DNA of 64,000 nucleotides from Flaveria trinervia (GCA_025506515.1 CM046452.1:99170311-99234310), one strand, 5' to 3'. Positions 36,458-49,890 are shown, counted from the first letter of the stretch. Numbers and translations: made by a program. The notes: a model not told the origin generated them from the sequence alone.

Positions 36458-39357
36458 ATGAACCCTTCTTCGTTGATTCCTCCAGATGACCTGTTGCTGA
36501 ACAATTCAATCGAGGTTTCTATATGTTTTTTAGTGTGTTATTTTGAGAAATTTGTATCCTGACTGTAGTGTTTGCCTTCAGGCTTCGATACTTCACTGAT
36601 TATATGATTGTTCATTGCTTTCACTGTTATTGCTATTATGTTTGTGGATGCACGAAATGTTGAAGGATTTGCATCTGAAATTGATGCCTGTCTGTAGTTT
36701 GCGATTAGTGAAAGTGGATAAACGACATTGATGGATTTATTTTATCTATTTGACTGTGGATTCGGTGTGTAAGTATTTTATCTTCTGAATTGTAGAATAG
36801 AATGAATGAGGAATATACGAATGTCCTTGAGAGCATGCTTATAGGCATTTAGTAATGTCTAAATTAGGAAAATAGAGATGTCATGTAGGATTAAAGAGGT
36901 TTGCAAGGAAGATGAATTGAGTGGGGGTAAACCTCATGTGATGAAATAATAATACCTTCTGTAGGGTGAAATGTAGGAGTATGGGAAAGGAATTACATGG
37001 ATTGTGGTTTTTGTACAATAAGTATGGCTCAAGTGTTTGCTACTTCTTGGTTTATTATTATTAGTGAACTTGTAGGAAGAAGAATATTTGGTTTCTACAT
37101 TTTAGTTAAATTCATACTGCAGTTAGGTTTTCTTACAGGATTTTGATCATGTTGATGCAATATCCCTTGTGTTTCATACCATGGATCTCAGATGGTTTGG
37201 TAGCCAAAGATTTAGGATAGTGATTGGGTTGAAACATAATTATTTGGATTAGCTTGTGGCGATGAATGCTTTTTTTTTCTTTTTTTGTGAAATTCATCGA
37301 AGATTATGAACTTGTAGTCTAGAATTTTGTGTTCTATTTCATAAGTGGGGCCTTGTTGCACAGGTTGGAGCTTCACAGGAAGCATTTGCTCAAGGAACCA
37401 AAAAGATCCCTGATAAGAGAAAATGGGGGAGCATCTACGTACCATATTATCGCACGAGAAGAAGGATAAAATATGAATCATTTAACTTTCCAGATTTAAG
37501 TTTCTTTGACACATGCAATAATTTTCAAGATCATGTCACACTTAATCATGAGGCTCAGGTTGGTGATGTTATGTTCAGTGACTGTCCTGCAGACAATTTA
37601 GGGAGCATTACAACCACTGATCTAGTTGATAATTCAGCTGACGGATGCCATAAGTCGGTTCAAAATGATTATACAAGTGGCTCTATGAGAGAAGATGGAT
37701 CATACAAACTTGCTGAGAATGTTTGTCCTTTGCTAAGAGATAGTCTGATGGATTTTTTTTACCAAGGTATTGAACCAAAAGATGACACTCATATGCATAG
37801 AGGCGAGTCAGACGATTCTAGTGCTGCTACAGAAGTTGAATATGCAAGTCTACCTGATTCACTTTTAAGCTTCTCAGATAAGGCTAATATTGTTTGCAAA
37901 TTGAATACAGAAGACACATTTGTTGATATTCCTAATTCACAGTTGCTAGATTCTCCTGAAAATGTTCTAGAAGATCCCTCTTTGCATGGTGATAAGCAAG
38001 ATGCTTGTCCCTGTGTGGATGATGTGGAGTCAACATCAATCTCAAACCTTAACTCTGTTCAGCCTGGTGAAGGGAAAATTATTTGCCTTTTAAATACAGA
38101 AGATCCAGAAATACCATGCAATACTGCTACAGATTCTATTGACCATGTATCATCTGAATTTGATGCTGCACATCCACATGTTGGCAGCAGTTATGAATCT
38201 ATATTGGTGGATCATAATCCTTCTATACCAGACCATAACAACTCTGACAATGATAATGATCTATCTTCCTTTACTGATATTGAAGCTTTGGTAAACTTTG
38301 TAATCCTTTTGTTTGATATTTTACACTATTTTTGAGATCATATATTTTCTTTTAATATATCTATCTTTTCTTTCAGATACTTCAACTGGACTTTGAATAT
38401 GCTCAGGAGTCATGGATTAGCAATGAAGGTGGTTAACTTGGTATTCCGTTCGGTTTATGATCAGCATTTTGTATTCCATCATTAATTTGCTGAATTTCTT
38501 GTTGATTTTTATCTGCAGATATCAGGCGTAGACACAAATACCCTAAAAGAACAGTAAATACGCTGGAACAGTCCTTGTCACAAAGAGCCATGTCAGCTCT
38601 AGGTGCTTTTGCTGTCTTTTACAGCCATCATTTTAATTACTATATCAAGAAAACAGAGGTACATTTGTTTTGTCAACTATGTTGCAAAGCTCTTGCTATT
38701 TGCTATTTCTTGGATTATGTAAAACCTCTGAAAATTTGTGTTCTAGGTCACAATAGGCAGATCAACAGATGACACTGAAGTTGATATTGATCTAAGGAAA
38801 GAAAGTCATGCCAACATGATATCTAGGCAACAGGTGAGAATATTCAAAAAAAAGTATTTTAAGGATCTAATGATTCCAACACATCTATTATTGTAACAAC
38901 ATGGTTTGTTTTAAACCTCCAAAACCTCAATAACTAAAGTTATATTTTCTAATAAATGTGAACATGTTAATCCAACCAGGGTATAATAATGATGGAAACC
39001 GATGGCACGTTCACTCTTAAAAATATCGGTAAGGGCTCAATTATAACGAAAGGAATATCAATTGCTCATGGGCAAGTGGCTGTACTCAGTTCAAGTTGTT
39101 TGATCCAGGTAATCATTTAAATAGTTATTCTTTTGAAGGTATTGATTTCTATTGCTAGTGATACGGTTAACATTTGATTTCCTTTAATTTACAGTAAGAC
39201 ATCTAATACATGGTGTTATGTTTTGATTTGGTAGATAAGAGGAATGGATTTCATGTTTGAGATCAATGACAGATATGTGAGATGGTACTTGGATAACATT
39301 GTCAAGAAAACCCAAGGTAAATTTAGAACATTTGAATGGTCAGCCACCTGCGGGTGA
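36458..39357 (+). CDS. FHA-domain protein, MCRS1/EMB1967-like, shortened N-terminus
   Basis: This is a nuclear-type protein related to microspherule protein 1, a chromatin-associated FHA protein, and to Arabidopsis EMB1967. Seven exons are inferred: 36458-36514, 37364-38290, 38377-38428, 38519-38658, 38747-38833, 38980-39108 and 39235-39357, about 504 residues with consistent phases. Exon 1 ends PPDDLLLNNSIE and exon 2 begins VGASQEAFAQG, matching the start of the MCRS N-terminal domain. The part that normally follows (an FSRRFT...RW..LLYDP type segment) is absent, and the protein runs straight into a basic stretch KRKWGSIYVPYYRTRRRIK. The middle is acidic and Ser/Asp-rich. The C-terminal FHA domain is well kept: RAMSALGAFAVFYSHH, VTIGRSTDDTEVDIDL, ANMISRQQGIIMMETDG, FTLKNIGKGS and SSCLIQIRGMDFMFEIN. 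The stop falls soon after the last homologous residue. It may be a truncated paralog or use an unseen exon in the 849-bp first intron. Confidence 0.8.
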
Positions 39358-42300
39358 ACCCTGAAAAATAATATTACCATAATAAATATACTAATGTTTA
39401 TACATGATATTGATCAACATCATTTTAAGCAAAGTAATACAAGCAAGATTTTGTTACAAATATTTTTGATCATATAAAAGTTATATCTTCCATCCATCCA
39501 TGTCCATCTTTATACTTTTATGAAGAGTATCCAACTCAACCTGCTGCAAGATTGAGTATATAAGCCCTGTTGCTAGGCTTTTAAATGATTTAATGTGCTA
39601 TGTGAATCTCTCTTCTAAAGTCATTGGTAAACTGGATATGGGCTCTCTCTCACACTCACTCACACACATATTCACCAAGTCCCAACGAAATCGGTATTAG
39701 AGGCATTTGAGTTTTAGTCTTGTTTCTTGTTGTTTGACCTAAAAGAAATCGACCGGTCATGTATACACATCATGTGGGTAAAGGTAATCATAAGAATATC
39801 TATTTTTGGTAAGGTCTGATCATGTCAAATAACTTTATAACTCTATAGCCATGAAACCATGACACATGTGGCAACTTTTACTTTTATATTTATACGTGAA
39901 AATATTAGTAGGGTGTTTGCTTTTTTCACGTATCTATTTTATTTTTTCTATACGTGATTTTTTTAGACACCAAAACATTTCTAATGATAGGTGAATATAA
40001 AGTGCTACGAGAAATTTGTGCAAGTATTTAATATGTATAATTTTGTTTGACTGACAATTGGTAAACGTCAGTCAAATTGTAAGACCTAAGTGTGTTTTTT
40101 GCTTAAGAGTTAAGATCTCTTGATGTTATATACTTATGGAAACGTAAAATTTGTGCATGTATTTAATATGTATAATCTTGTTTGATTGACAATTGGTAAA
40201 CGTGAAAAAACTAAGTAAAATTGTAATACCTGAGTGTGCTTTTTGCTTAAGAGTTTAGATCTCTTTGATGTTATATACGTATGGAAGTCATGAGAGTTTG
40301 TATGACATCTTTCTCAACGCTCAATCAAACACATGCATCAAACCATCTCCATTTATTATTCATTTACGCTTACTTAGGGCACCAGACTACTATTACTAAA
40401 GAATGTGAGCCAAAATAAAAAAGACTGAACTAAAATAAATTATAGACATAAAATCTGACCTAAAAGAGAATTATATTCTCACAATTAAACATGTGTGTTT
40501 CGGGGCTGTTCGCGGATTGAAACTAGACCTGACCAAAAGATCAGATGTAAAAAACGGGTAACTGTTTGTCGGGTCTGGTTTGGGCCGAGTTGATAAATTG
40601 ATTGTTTTGGGTCAAAACGGATTTTATGAAAATGGGTTGTAATTGTTTAAGCCTGCAATTTCTTCTGGAAATTTTGGACTGCAAACATGAAATGTTCCCA
40701 CTTTTTCAGTTGGGATCTTTTTTGGGCTGCAGTGTTTTGGGCTTCGATACTGGGGTTAAGAAGAACCCAATGTTTTTCATATTTTGACAATTTGACACAA
40801 TAAATCCAACGATCATCTAACTTATATTATCTAAGCTGTTGTCTGTTGGTGTATTTCTGGCTGCAACAGTGAGAGGCTAGTTATCGATTATAAATAAAAT
40901 TTTAATAATCCATATCATGACTTACTTATATGTGTCAAGGAAAAACATAGTAGCATAATCTGTACGTATTTGATTTCAAACATAGTTGACAAATAAATAA
41001 TCTCATGAATGAAATAATATTAATCTTGAACACTTTTCAAATAAAATTCAATTAAAATGACAGGGTTAATAAGTCAAATGGATTGAGTGTAAAATACATA
41101 TAAATGTGATACAGGTTAACTTGTCGAGTTTTTTTTTATTTTCTTAATGGCCAATGAATAACATATCGACTTAAAAGTAAAAAAAAGTAATATAATAAAA
41201 GAATTAAACAGGTTAGTTGTAAAGAAGTGGAATGATGATCCTAGTAATTAGTAGTAGTAACATTTTCAACTTACGAATTGCCACTGATAAGTTTAAAACC
41301 AATAATCCATATAAAAGTGCATCTTCAATGTTCATTGATGAGAATTCGAATCGCATCCACTATCGATATCTTTGTGGGGGTTTCTTCTAATGGACCCTAC
41401 AAAATAATGATTGGTAACAATAAAACCTTGGTGATATACGCAATAATTAATAATGAAAATTTGAAATTTGCTATCAGTTAAATTATCTAAATCATCAACA
41501 GTGTTGATGTCTTCTGTGGATATTTGAACTCAATCTTATGTACATATTTATTTATTTAAATGGCAATAACTTTTTGAAGATAGCTTTTACATTAATAATA
41601 CTAAAACTCACAACATTTTAGTTATAAGTTAGAAGACAGACAACAACCTCAAATCTCGAATAAACGATAGAACTTCTATACAAATCTATTATTTTCCCTC
41701 TTATCTAAATCTAACTTGGATTTTTTGTGTGAGTTGTGACTAGATAAGTATTACTTGCGTTGTTTGATAAGTTTTTTATATTCATCTGTACTAATTATTT
41801 TATATGCTCGATATTTTTATCATCTGTAACGGCTACATTCTTCATGAGATCTTAGGCCATTAATTGTCCTGCTTATATTATTTTCCAGGTTAAAGCTTAA
41901 CATAGATGGCTACATATATTTAATTGCAATTGAATGATCCAATACCAATTTATTATTTTAGATATTGTGTTGTTATAGACTTATAGATTTTGTTACGTGG
42001 CAGCGTCGGTTTTTGTATAATTATCAATACTTCAATTATGTACAACCTGTATACTATATAATATTATGATTAGATTATTAAAATAATAACCTTATATTAA
42101 TACAAATAAAATGATCTACACGATTGTAAACATTTGATGAATGTGTCTTTCATGACTTTCAAGTCATTATCACTGCAACTATGTTTTTCACAGTTTCACA
42201 TGTTTCGTTATTAACAAACAAATACAATTAGTAAAACTCCCATTCTTGGAGGTATTTGTAAAAGTTAAATACAAAGTAACAAAGTTGTTATTTGTCTAAA

Positions 42301-42800
42301 AATTGCCCATGTGGGAAAAATAACAAAGGGAATAAGGCATGGATCGGTTACTATAAAACGAACCGCTATCAACGATGGACAAACCCATCGTAAATTCCTC
42401 GACGAAAGTGCTTACGGTGATAGGCTTCTACTGACAGTTTACCAACAAAGATTATCACTGACTGATTATTAGAAAGCGTAGCAAAGATGTTTTTATAACA
42501 AATTACACATGATAAGTTTCTGTCGGTGAAGGTTAATTTGTTATAAAGTTAAAGAATTTCCTAAATTTGTATTTGATAATCAGATAAAAGTGGAGTTGGT
42601 ATCCCATGTGGGCATGTGACTCACAACAATGTCACCACTTGTCATAGGGACCATGGAACTGTAATTCAATTTATAAATGATGTTGTTCCCCATTTACAAA
42701 ATAAATGTGGACCTTCTTCAACCCGACCCACATCCATACTAGATTTTTGTTTCTAACGTTCTTATATTTCGAGTTATTACTCCCTTGTAGTACAAAACTA
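39358..42800. other. Gene-free stretch
   Basis: No gene was recognised. The stretch includes a tandem duplication at 40012-40290 and, at 42350-42480, a run of CGATGG, CGACGAAAG and CTGACTGA segments resembling subterminal repeats of CACTA elements, without a defined terminus. Confidence 0.4.
40012..40290. repeat. Tandem duplication, about 135-bp unit
   Basis: Unit 1 (40012-40146) and unit 2 (40147-40290) share long blocks such as TTTAATATGTATAAT, GACAATTGGTAAACGT and TTTTTGCTTAAGAGTT. Unit 2 has a small insertion after AAACGT. Confidence 0.85.
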
Positions 42801-44003
42801 AGACTAAATTGCAAATTTTGTCCTTTAAGTATACTTAAAATATGAATCTTGTCTTTAAATTTTAATAATTACACTGAGCATCATTTATTTAAAATTTATC
42901 ACGCTTTATGTCTTTTTTACTAACTGAAGTTAACTTTTTCAGTTAATTTTTTGTAAAAAATCATTTTACTCTTACCCTTTAAAGGATGAAACTATAATTT
43001 TTTACTAATCTTTTATTTATTATCTTTTTATTTTTATTTTATTTAGGGTTTATTTTTAATCAAATGGTTTGTTTTTAAATATAAATATAATGTGATAGCG
43101 CGTTACTTTAATTTAAAATAAAATATACTAAATGTTACTAAAGAACTACTCGGAGTTTTTAAATAAACAATCATTCAAATTTTTTTATTAAATGTACTTT
43201 TATTCATGGTTTTGTTTAAATTGTTAATAATATTTTTTTATCAACCGAAATCAAAGCTAAACCACTTAAAATTAAAACAAAACCGAACCAAACAATTATT
43301 AAGGGTTTACTTTGCTTTGGTTTGGTTTTACGATTAAGTTTATTGAACCTTTTTCAGTAAAAATGCTTAAATACTCCATATATATATTTTAATTATACAT
43401 ATAGTTCAATTTAAAATAACTATAACCAAGTAAAATATAAAAAAATTCATATACTAAAATCATACGATCTCTAATAGGTTTCTAATATAAACCGTAAGTC
43501 AAACTATTTAAAATAATTGAAAATTCTCATACCAAAAAGGTAATAAAAAAACGATTATGAAACAAAATCGATTGTTGGTTTAAATTTATAACATAAAAAT
43601 ATATTGTAAGCTCTCATATTGTTCTCGTATGATTAGAAAGATAGATAACTATTTTTTATAAATAAAAAAATATTGATAAAATTATATTTTATAAAAAATA
43701 TTTAAGTAATAATATTTCATATAAGTTTATAAAATAAAAATGATTAAAAAAGATAAAGTAAATAAAATAAAAACAAAATGAAAATAGTAAAAGATTAAGG
43801 AAAATTACAGATTTCGTCCTTTAAGGAATAAAGGCAAAATTGTACATTCACACAAAACTAACTAAAAAGTTAACTTCAGTTAGTAGAAAAGACATAAAAT
43901 GTGATAAATTTTTAAATAAAGAACGTTTAGTATAAATATCAAAGTTTAAAGACAAGATCCATAATTTTAAACATACGTAAATAACACAATTTGTAATTTA
44001 CTC
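42801..44003. mobile_element. Long-TIR element, Mutator-like
   Basis: The ends are inverted repeats of about 200 bp. The left has GACTAAATTGCAAATTTTGT, AATCTTGTCTTTAAA and TACTAACTGAAGTTAACTTT. The right, reverse-complemented, has GAGTAAATTACAAATTGTG, GATCTTGTCTTTAAA and TACTAACTGAAGTTAACTTT. The interior is AT-rich, without transposase. No convincing target duplication was found, so Mutator-like is an inference from the long TIRs and their likeness to 28545-29770. Confidence 0.6.
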
Positions 44004-46136
44004 TAAATTTAATTAATAGAGTATAACACTTGGTTTGCATCGAGAACATCGAAAACCTAAATTGGGATGGAAAACAGCTCATTATTTGTTTTAATAATAG
44101 TATGACCTAACACAAGTACATAACTAAAATATATGAAGCTTATAAACAATAGTGTCGATGTTAATTCGTCATTTTAAAAACCATTTGTAGGTTAAAAGAA
44201 ATCGGTGTTTAAGACTAACTTATGTTGATTGGCTGCTAGAGAAACTTAAATGCTTACTAGTGTATTAACTTTAAAAGTTTAAAGTTGTAACTTATATGCA
44301 CGTATATTTTCTAATGCAGATCGAAATCTGTCTTGTTTGTGCAATGAGAACTAAACGGGAAAAGAGATGCGATAATTCAATATCCACTAGCCTCAGGATG
44401 AAATTTTGTGGAGAAAGTCTTTAAATTTAGGGTGATTTCAACTTAGAGTTGGAAATGAAGACTTGTGGCCACATCGATAAAGTTTTATTTTGCCCATGTT
44501 TTAGTTGGTATGTCATTACACATTTACACCATCACCCATCTTATTCTCTTTTGTTGAATTTCAGGCACACCTTTTTAAGAGGCAAGAAATAGAGTTAATT
44601 AATTTTGAAAGGGATAAAATTGCATTTACTTAAAATTATGTTAGTTTACATATAAAAATCATTGAACATATCCAAATAATATTCTCTTATATAAATTAAA
44701 ATCTTACCATGATGTGTGGTTAGTTTTCTATTTGGTTCAAGCAAGTTAAGGATCAAGCTCATTTAAGTTTATCCTTAGCTTATTTGATTTTAAGTAACTT
44801 GAATTCGAGCTCAACTAGTTTCAAGATAGTTTAAAGTTCGAGCTTGACTTACATCGACTTGTTTATTATGAATTAGTTATTTTTGTATACATATATTACT
44901 TTTATAGATACATATAAATTTAAGTTTATGTAATAGATAATATGTTATTATATTTATATAAAAGCATTTAATATTTTAAAGAATAACGGGCTTGTTTAAA
45001 CACATGAATCTAATCAAACTAGATACATAAAGCTTGCGTTTGAGTGAAGTTTATCAATATAGATTAAATATAGATTTAGACTCAACTTAATTAAGTTTAA
45101 AAAATTGAACTTTAACTATTGAACACTGAATCCCTCTATTTTTTATTTGTAATTGTTCAAATATGGAAGACGCATTTAATTTGATTCCTTAAACGATCAA
45201 TCCATCACCATACAACGGTCATATGCAAACATTTAGTTTATTCTTATAATAATCTATTAACCAACTTAAGTAAGCTTTTATTAAGTTGTTCTTATTGCGA
45301 TATTGTGTGTGGCGGCTTCAAAGTTAATACGAGGAAAATAGCCTTTGAATATAGCTGAATTTATTTTGATTGTGTTATAAACTTAATTGTATTAAATAAT
45401 ATTAAATATTACAGGTTGAGTTAATGAGTCAAAAGTCATAACTCAAAACAGTATATATTTTAATTCATGCCGTTCAAAAAAAAAATTAATTATTCATCAC
45501 AGTCAAAAATATCAACTTAACAATAATCCATAGAGTTCTACCACATAAGCGAAAAAATAATAGTAATTTTGCTATTAATTTAAAATTAGTCATTTCTTAA
45601 CTTTTGAGGGTAAGGCCTAATTTTGAGACAAAAAATAACAAATTTATTAACATTTTAATCCCCTCCCACCCAAATTTCTCTGCATATTTTTTTAAATTTT
45701 AGAAATATAGCATCACTCTGGCTTTAATCCTTTTGTATGTGCAAAATTTATTTAATAAAAGACATATCTATAACTTTTAACATGTGATAAACAATTTAAT
45801 TTGACGTCCAAATGTAAAAATGATTATAAGAGAAGTTAGGCCCATAGGTTTAATGCAGTGCTTTAAAAAGACAAACACATAACTGCTAAAATACATTGTT
45901 CATTTGTAACTTGGGCCTCTCATATGTAGCCCTATAAAATCTAACACCAGTCCAAAATATCCAACCATTTAATCTTTCAAAAAGGACGAGTTAACCGTTT
46001 TACAATAGAGCACCATGAAAATTTGTGGTACGTACTTTTAGCTTTTCAATTACGTTAATGGTCTAGAATTGTTTATGACCCTGTATTAAACCTTTCAATA
46101 TATAGGTTTGTAGAGACGAGTTAAGAAAATATGTTT
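44004..46136. other. Gene-free stretch
   Basis: No gene is seen. The segment 45815-46005 is a diverged copy of 50393-50575, the region upstream of the LRR gene. Confidence 0.4.
45815..46005. repeat. Diverged duplicate of LRR upstream region, copy A
   Basis: It shares blocks with 50393-50575 in the same order and orientation: GAGAAGTTAGGCCCATAGG, TTTAATGCA, TTAAAAAGACAAACACA, TGGGCCT and CCCTATAAAATCTAACACCA, and ends with AATCTTTCAAAAA. Confidence 0.65.
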
Positions 46137-47985
46137 GGTAGGAATAGAGATGGGAAAAAACCCGGGTTCGGGTACAACCCGGTATAGGGTGTATCCGGTT
46201 CGGACCCGTAAAAAACCAGCGGGTAGAACCCGGTTTCAGATTTGGAGAATTTTCAAGAACCCGATCCGGTTGTACCCGGGTCCAACCCAGTTTTTCCCGT
46301 TTTTTGGTTTTTTTTTCAAAACCTAGCCGTTTTTAACGTCCTTTTATGGCTGTTTTTCTGGTGTTTTTTGCCTATTAAATTAGTATAAATAAATGTCGGT
46401 TGATATGGTTGAGTACCAAAGCCTCAAACGCAAAAAAAACAAACGCAAAAAACGTAAACAATACTCTCGTTTTACATTTTCACTCTCTCATCTTACACTT
46501 TTGCTCTCAATATGGTTCACTCTCAATCTTCCGTTACTCAAGGTTCGTCCAACTCTTCAACCCTCATTCATGTTCTTGCACACAATCGCAACAAGGATGT
46601 TTGGTGCAATTGAGATATGGTTGAGTTGAGTGGCGGGTCTGTAAAGGCTCGTTGCAAGTTTTGTGGAGCTTTGCTTGCTAAAAATTCTAACACGACTTTA
46701 AGCAAACATATTAGCAAGAAGTTCTGTAAGTCGTTGAAAAATAATACGGATTCGCAACAAAAACAATTAGGTGAAGACGGTGGAATATTTAATTACGATG
46801 TTAATGAGGTTCGAGATCGAATGGCGAAGTTCGTGATTCAAGAAGCTTTGTCTTTTAGTCACTTCGACAATCCTTGGTTAAACAACTTAATTCGAGAGAC
46901 GCTTCAACCTTGTTACATTCATGTAAGTCGTACTACACTTAAACGTTATTGTTTAAAATTATGGAAGCAGGCAAAAAATAATTTAATTGTATTCTTTGAA
47001 AATTTAAATACCTGTGTAAATTTAACTAGTAACGTTTGATCGGCTCCACACGGTTTGCCCGAATTGCACTTTTGCGTCACCGCTCATTGGATAGATCCCA
47101 CTTCATGGCAAATGATGAAACGTACGATTGCATTTGATCTAGTTCCGTATCCACACACCGGAGAGTTTTTATTTTACTTTTTGAATAATATAATAACTAC
47201 TTTTAATTTACAAAATATAATATATTTTCAATGGCATTTGATAACGCCTCCAACAATACAACCGCGATTGAAAAATTAAAAATAAAATATCTTCCGAGTG
47301 CAAACGGTGATCTTTTTCATACTCGTTGTGTTCCGCATATTATTAATTTAGTAGTGTAATATAAATGTTTTTCGATTTATGTTACACGACGTGTTTAAAA
47401 AAAGTAGAAAAATATATCAAAATTATAAAAAAACTTTGTAAGGATATAGAATCTTTATTTTTAGGGCCTAATTTATATGTACCTATTAGGTGGAATTCAA
47501 CTTGTCACATGTTTGATTATGCTTTAAAACAAAAAGACACTTTAAAAGCTTTTCATAATAGTTTTTCGGATAATAGCGAAGCCGACCTGTTTCTGGATGC
47601 GGGTTGGAAAAATATTCAACGTTTATCCGAATTTCTTGACGTGTTTAAAAACTCAACTACAAAATTATAAGGAGTTTATTATACCACTAGTTATTTGGTG
47701 CTTCAAAAATTATATATCATGACTTTGAATTTAAAAAATTTTCAAAATAAAAATAATATGTTTAAAGAAATGATAGAACCAATGAAAGACAAGTTTAAAA
47801 AATATTTTCTTGAGTTACCACTCATTTTTATTTGTGTCGCTGCTTTAAATTCTTTTTTAAATGTTGCGGGGATTGAATGTTTGATAGACGAGATAAATGA
47901 TAATGATAAAAACCTTAACTTTTCAACCGCGGTAAAAAAAATTTAATGAAAGTTTGAAAATAATTTATATTCTTTATTTAACTAA

Positions 47986-49196
47986 GGTGGTGTTTATTTT
48001 TTGAAAAAACCTCCTCTCTATCTCTTCATCTGCGCGCTCGCAGACGCGAGAAGAGGTTTTTACTTCGCAGATTGTTTGTTTTCTGGAAAACGTTTCATTA
48101 AAAAACGTCTTCCTGACGTCTGCACGGAGAAGATGTGGAACAGGTCTTCACAACCTCTTCTAAACTCTTCTGAATCCATTTCTCTTCCCCACATACCCAC
48201 CTCCCCTTCCCCTTCATTTGAGCCCTAACAACCGGTCGGCCCCCGCTTCCCCTTTCTTCACCACCGTCCGCACCTCGCCACCGTCGCCACCTCGCCACTG
48301 CTTCCCCTTCACCACCGTCCGCACCTCGCCACCCGCTTCCCCCTCCCCCTTACAAGAAGGAGAGACTTCAACGGAGATTGAAACACTGCCATTGTATAAT
48401 TTTTGCGGTGGTTCCTTAGATTCACAACATCTTTGTCCTTAGATTCTATCCTACTGCCTGTGAAGAATGCATCAGGAAAATTCGCTTGAAAACGTAGCTG
48501 CAACGAGGTCTTTTGACATGGTTCAAGCGCGCTGATCGGTGATCTATGAAGATCTAACATCGGAAATGCGTTAAAGAAGCTTTGAAATGATCGTTGAATC
48601 TCCTCACGCACCTATCAGACCAACAAACTATACGTTAGATTCGATACAATGAAACCGAAAACATATGATCATCGGCATCTGAAGAAAGTGAGCTAGAGAT
48701 CGATGAACATGAACTTACCCATCTTCGAATCAGTGGTTCTAAGGCTGAGGCTAGTTCTTGTGATGGAAACCCACATGTAACATTCTGAGAAAACCTGCAA
48801 AAGAATCAAAATCCCAGAGTTACTTCAAGAAAAAGTTATATAATTAATTTGTAGAAATTAATAAGCTTTTTAACAGTTTAATCACTTACTTTGAAGATGA
48901 AATCCTTCGTTTGGGATCTTGATCAGCAAGTTTAAAGACTTCGTCTTCCTCAGCAGTCAAAGGCCTTTTGTATACCATCGAATTGAACACTAAAGGAAAT
49001 GAATGATAATAATATTTCAGGCTTGGCTACGAACAACCTAGTTATAGAATATTTCAGTATTGTGCAGATTTTAAACAAAACAAACAGTTTTTTTATTGCA
49101 GACTGCAGACATTTGGTCCACCTCTTCTGCTGCAGATGTCTGCAGATATGATCCGCAGACGGCAGACGTTTTTTTGCAGAAAAAACAAACAGCGCC
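47986..49196. mobile_element. PIF/Harbinger-like element carrying a CBP60 gene fragment
   Basis: It begins GGTGGTGTTTATTTTTT and, inward from the right, GGCGCTGTTTGTTTTTT. TAA flanks both ends (47983-47985 and 49197-49199), the 3-bp target duplication of PIF/Harbinger elements. It has no transposase. The subterminal regions share GCAGACG-type words, and a C-rich tandem repeat around CACCGTCCGCACCTCGCCAC lies at 48240-48340. The centre holds three exons and two introns of a host gene on the minus strand, so this is a Pack-type element. It sits inside the hAT transposase gene and is therefore younger than the hAT. Confidence 0.75.
48309..48990 (-). pseudogene. Captured fragment of calmodulin-binding protein 60 (CBP60)
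   Basis: Read on the minus strand, three exon-like blocks with GT/AG borders encode the N-terminal part of a CBP60-family protein. Block 1 (about 48890-48990) reads MVYKRPLTAEEDEVF. Block 2 (48719-48794) reads ELASALEPLIRRW. Block 3 (from 48611 down to about 48309) reads VREEIQRSFQSFF, then LQLRFQANFPDAFFTGSRIE. The LEP(L/I)IRR, VREEIQRS and FTGSKIE-type signatures are characteristic of the CBP60/SARD1 family, transcription regulators in plant immunity. The conserved DNA-binding core and the calmodulin-binding end are missing, so this is a fragment. The introns are kept, which means capture was from genomic DNA and not from a spliced RNA. Confidence 0.75.
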
Positions 49197-49842
49197 TAAA
49201 TATGGGCCTAACGTAAATATAATTACGGCAAGAGAATCAACCTCAAGTGCTAGTATATCGGTTAAAAACTAGGTTATGATTATATTGAATGTTGTTCGGG
49301 ATGTGACGGCTAAACGACAAAGGGGTAACGCCCCAACAAGCGATCTTGGTAGATATGGTGGAACGGATTTTATTTATACTATGACTACCCAAGATTATCA
49401 TGCATTTGATATTTTGGCTTGGTGGAAAGGAAAGAAAAGGAATACCAATTTCCGATTCTTTCCGTTATCCCCCTGATTTATTAAGCGCCCAAGCTTCAAC
49501 GGTAGTTTCGGAGTATGAGTTTTCTCTTAGTGGCAGGGTAATATCATTACGAAGAACAAGATTAACTCCGGAAGCGGTGGAGCTGTGCATTTGTTTAAAA
49601 GACTAATTAGACGCGATGGATCGTATACAAGACAAAACAAACCTTGAATACAAAATTGCACTCGAAGCTAAAGTACACGATAAAGAGGTAAGTTAAATAA
49701 AAGTTTCATGTTATTTTTTATTGATTCGTTAATGTATTTTTAAGTTGTTTTAATAAATAAATGATAAATTAATGTTTATTTAGTGTTGTTATAGAGATAC
49801 ATGACGATTAATGTGCTGTTTTTTTTTCCAAAAATAGTAAAT

Positions 49843-49846
49843 GATA

Positions 49847-49878
<32 letters not shown>

Positions 49879-49890
49879 TAATAATAATTT
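49843..49890. repeat. (AAT)n microsatellite
   Basis: About 14 AAT units with one AAC interruption lie inside the hAT element. Confidence 0.9.

Larger units (their letters stand above)
46617..49604 (+). pseudogene. hAT transposase pseudogene
   Basis: These are remains of an Ac-like hAT transposase in several frames. A BED zinc finger at 46617-47039 has CKFCG and HISKKFC. The RNase H-like catalytic region follows: CVTAHWIDPTSW and VPYPHTGEF at 47055-47279, PIRWNSTCHMFDYALK at 47365-47670, and MKDKFKKYFLELPLIF at 47695-47946. After the inserted PIF element, the C-terminal dimerisation region continues at 49276-49604 with DFIYTM and WWKGK, then LLSAQASTVVSEYEFSLSGR and ISLRRTRLTPEAVELC. There are several frameshifts and stops (for example after 47036, near 47279 and after 47667), so no active protein is made. 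Confidence 0.9.

Noticed and set aside
42350..42480. CACTA element based on CGACGAAAG-type words
   Set aside because: No terminal inverted repeat or transposase was seen.
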